Position numbers and translations under genes: made by a program. Source: Alphaproteobacteria bacterium (GTDB lineage: Bacteria > Pseudomonadota > Alphaproteobacteria > Rhizobiales > Aestuariivirgaceae). From it: a stretch of 5,894 bases of DNA. Shown here one piece after another: positions 5,487-5,894 of this stretch. Numbering within the stretch: position 1 is the first letter of the stretch; each line of letters starts with the position of its first letter. Where the stretch lies: the NCBI GenBank assembly GCA_020441605.1, contig JAGRLX010000376.1:1-5894 (forward strand), in the 5' to 3' direction. The notes beneath the pieces are model-generated. The model was not told where the DNA came from. It did not search any database and saw only the letters and a program-made list of their open reading frames with translations.

Positions 5487-5517
5487 GGCTATCCCAGCCA
5501 ATCCGGGTTGGATAGCC
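5487..5517. terminator. Long hairpin at the convergent gene junction, possible bidirectional terminator
   Basis: GGCTATCC (5487-5494) is exactly complementary to GGATAGCC (5510-5517). The arms extend inward to 13 bases each with two mismatches, leaving the loop AATCC (5500-5504). It starts 18 bases past the kinase stop and overlaps the last nine or so codons and stop of the convergent LysR gene. Neither side has a U-tract. Position strongly suggests a 3'-end structure shared by both genes; intrinsic termination is unproven. Confidence 0.4.
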
Positions 5518-5893
5518 GCGCGAACAGAAATTCCGCCAGCGCATCGATCTTGGCAGGTCGGGAACGAGCGGTGGGTGTGACGAAATAGAGTGCGCCCTTG
5601 GGCAGGGACCAGTCTGGCAACAGGTTTATGAGCCGACCGTCGGCGATGTATTCCTTCGCGATGAAATCAGGGAGTTCGGCAACTCCGAGACCCTCCAGGA
5701 TTGTCGGGATCAGCGCGTCGACGTTCGTCACACTAAGGGGACCACTGGGGGCGACGGTGATTTCGCGCCCCTCGGCGTTGGTGAAACGCCAAACGTCGCG
5801 TCGAGACCGATAAGCATAACCCATGCAGTGATGGGCGGAGAGATGGGCCGGGTGGGTGGGGTGGCCATGCTCGGCCAGGTAGGCCGGAGAGGC
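5489..5893 (-). CDS. LysR-type transcriptional regulator, C-terminal part (runs off the right edge)
   Basis: The minus-strand frame is open from the window's right edge to a TAG at 5491-5489, giving the last 134 residues of a LysR-family regulator. The visible piece is the second half of the effector-binding domain. It opens with ASPAYLAEHGHP and HPAHLSAHHCMGY, the standard LysR ASPxYLxxHGxP...L..H.C stretch. It continues with WRFTNAEG, the VTNVDALIPTILEGLGVAELPDFIA segment around the effector cleft, and LINLLPDW, and ends in FLFARLSNPDWLG. The DNA-binding N-terminus and the start lie outside the window. An ATG at 5824 is not the true start, because conserved domain sequence continues upstream of it. 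The gene converges on the kinase gene and is therefore probably a separate unit, likely controlling genes further right. Effector cannot be told. Confidence 0.93.
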   Translation of the reverse strand, partial: ASPAYLAEHGHPTHPAHLSAHHCMGYAYRSRRDVWRFTNAEGREITVAPSGPLSVTNVDALIPTILEGLGVAELPDFIAKEYIADGRLINLLPDWSLPKGALYFVTPTARSRPAKIDALAEFLFARLSNPDWLG

Positions 5894-5894
5894 C

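Noticed and set aside
1..5894. CRISPR array, tRNA, rRNA, insertion-sequence ends or phage genes
   Set aside because: No regularly spaced repeats, cloverleaf, transposase, integrase or terminal inverted repeats with target duplication could be seen by eye.

Overview
The window is GC-rich with strongly G/C-ending codons. Its gene content is a FixJ/NodW-type regulator, a HEINQP-type histidine kinase, a LysR regulator, exported alpha/beta hydrolases and a decayed c5-type cytochrome. This suggests a proteobacterium, most likely an alphaproteobacterium (Rhodobacterales or Rhizobiales style). Genus cannot be told from the sequence alone.

Layout, left to right. Positions 1-169 hold the 3' end of an unrecognised reading frame cut by the window edge. 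Positions 170-546 hold no convincing gene, only a GC-rich inverted repeat and a possible terminator. Positions 547-1188 (minus strand) encode a complete FixJ-family response regulator. Positions 1256-1499 (plus strand) carry a previously easy-to-miss pseudogene: the body of a cytochrome c5-like protein with a broken heme motif and an internal frameshift. Positions 1715-3819 (plus strand) form a probable operon of two exported alpha/beta hydrolases. The first is a Sec-exported, Cif-like epoxide hydrolase with an Asp nucleophile. The second is a non-heme haloperoxidase-like serine hydrolase with a twin-arginine-like signal. Between them lies an 18-codon ORF whose stop overlaps the second hydrolase's start (ATGA). 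Positions 4032-5468 (plus strand) encode a membrane PAS histidine kinase with a TTG start. Positions 5489-5893 (minus strand) encode the C-terminal part of a LysR-type regulator that leaves the window on the right.

How the parts may fit together (inference): the kinase and the FixJ-like regulator are the only two-component parts here, are of types that commonly pair, and bracket the two hydrolases. The simplest reading is one signalling module controlling a small envelope-located hydrolase operon that handles reactive or xenobiotic molecules such as epoxides, esters or peroxy compounds. The most notable points are the two export signals on neighbouring hydrolases, the dual possible starts of the second hydrolase, the coupled mini-ORF, and the cytochrome c5 remnant.
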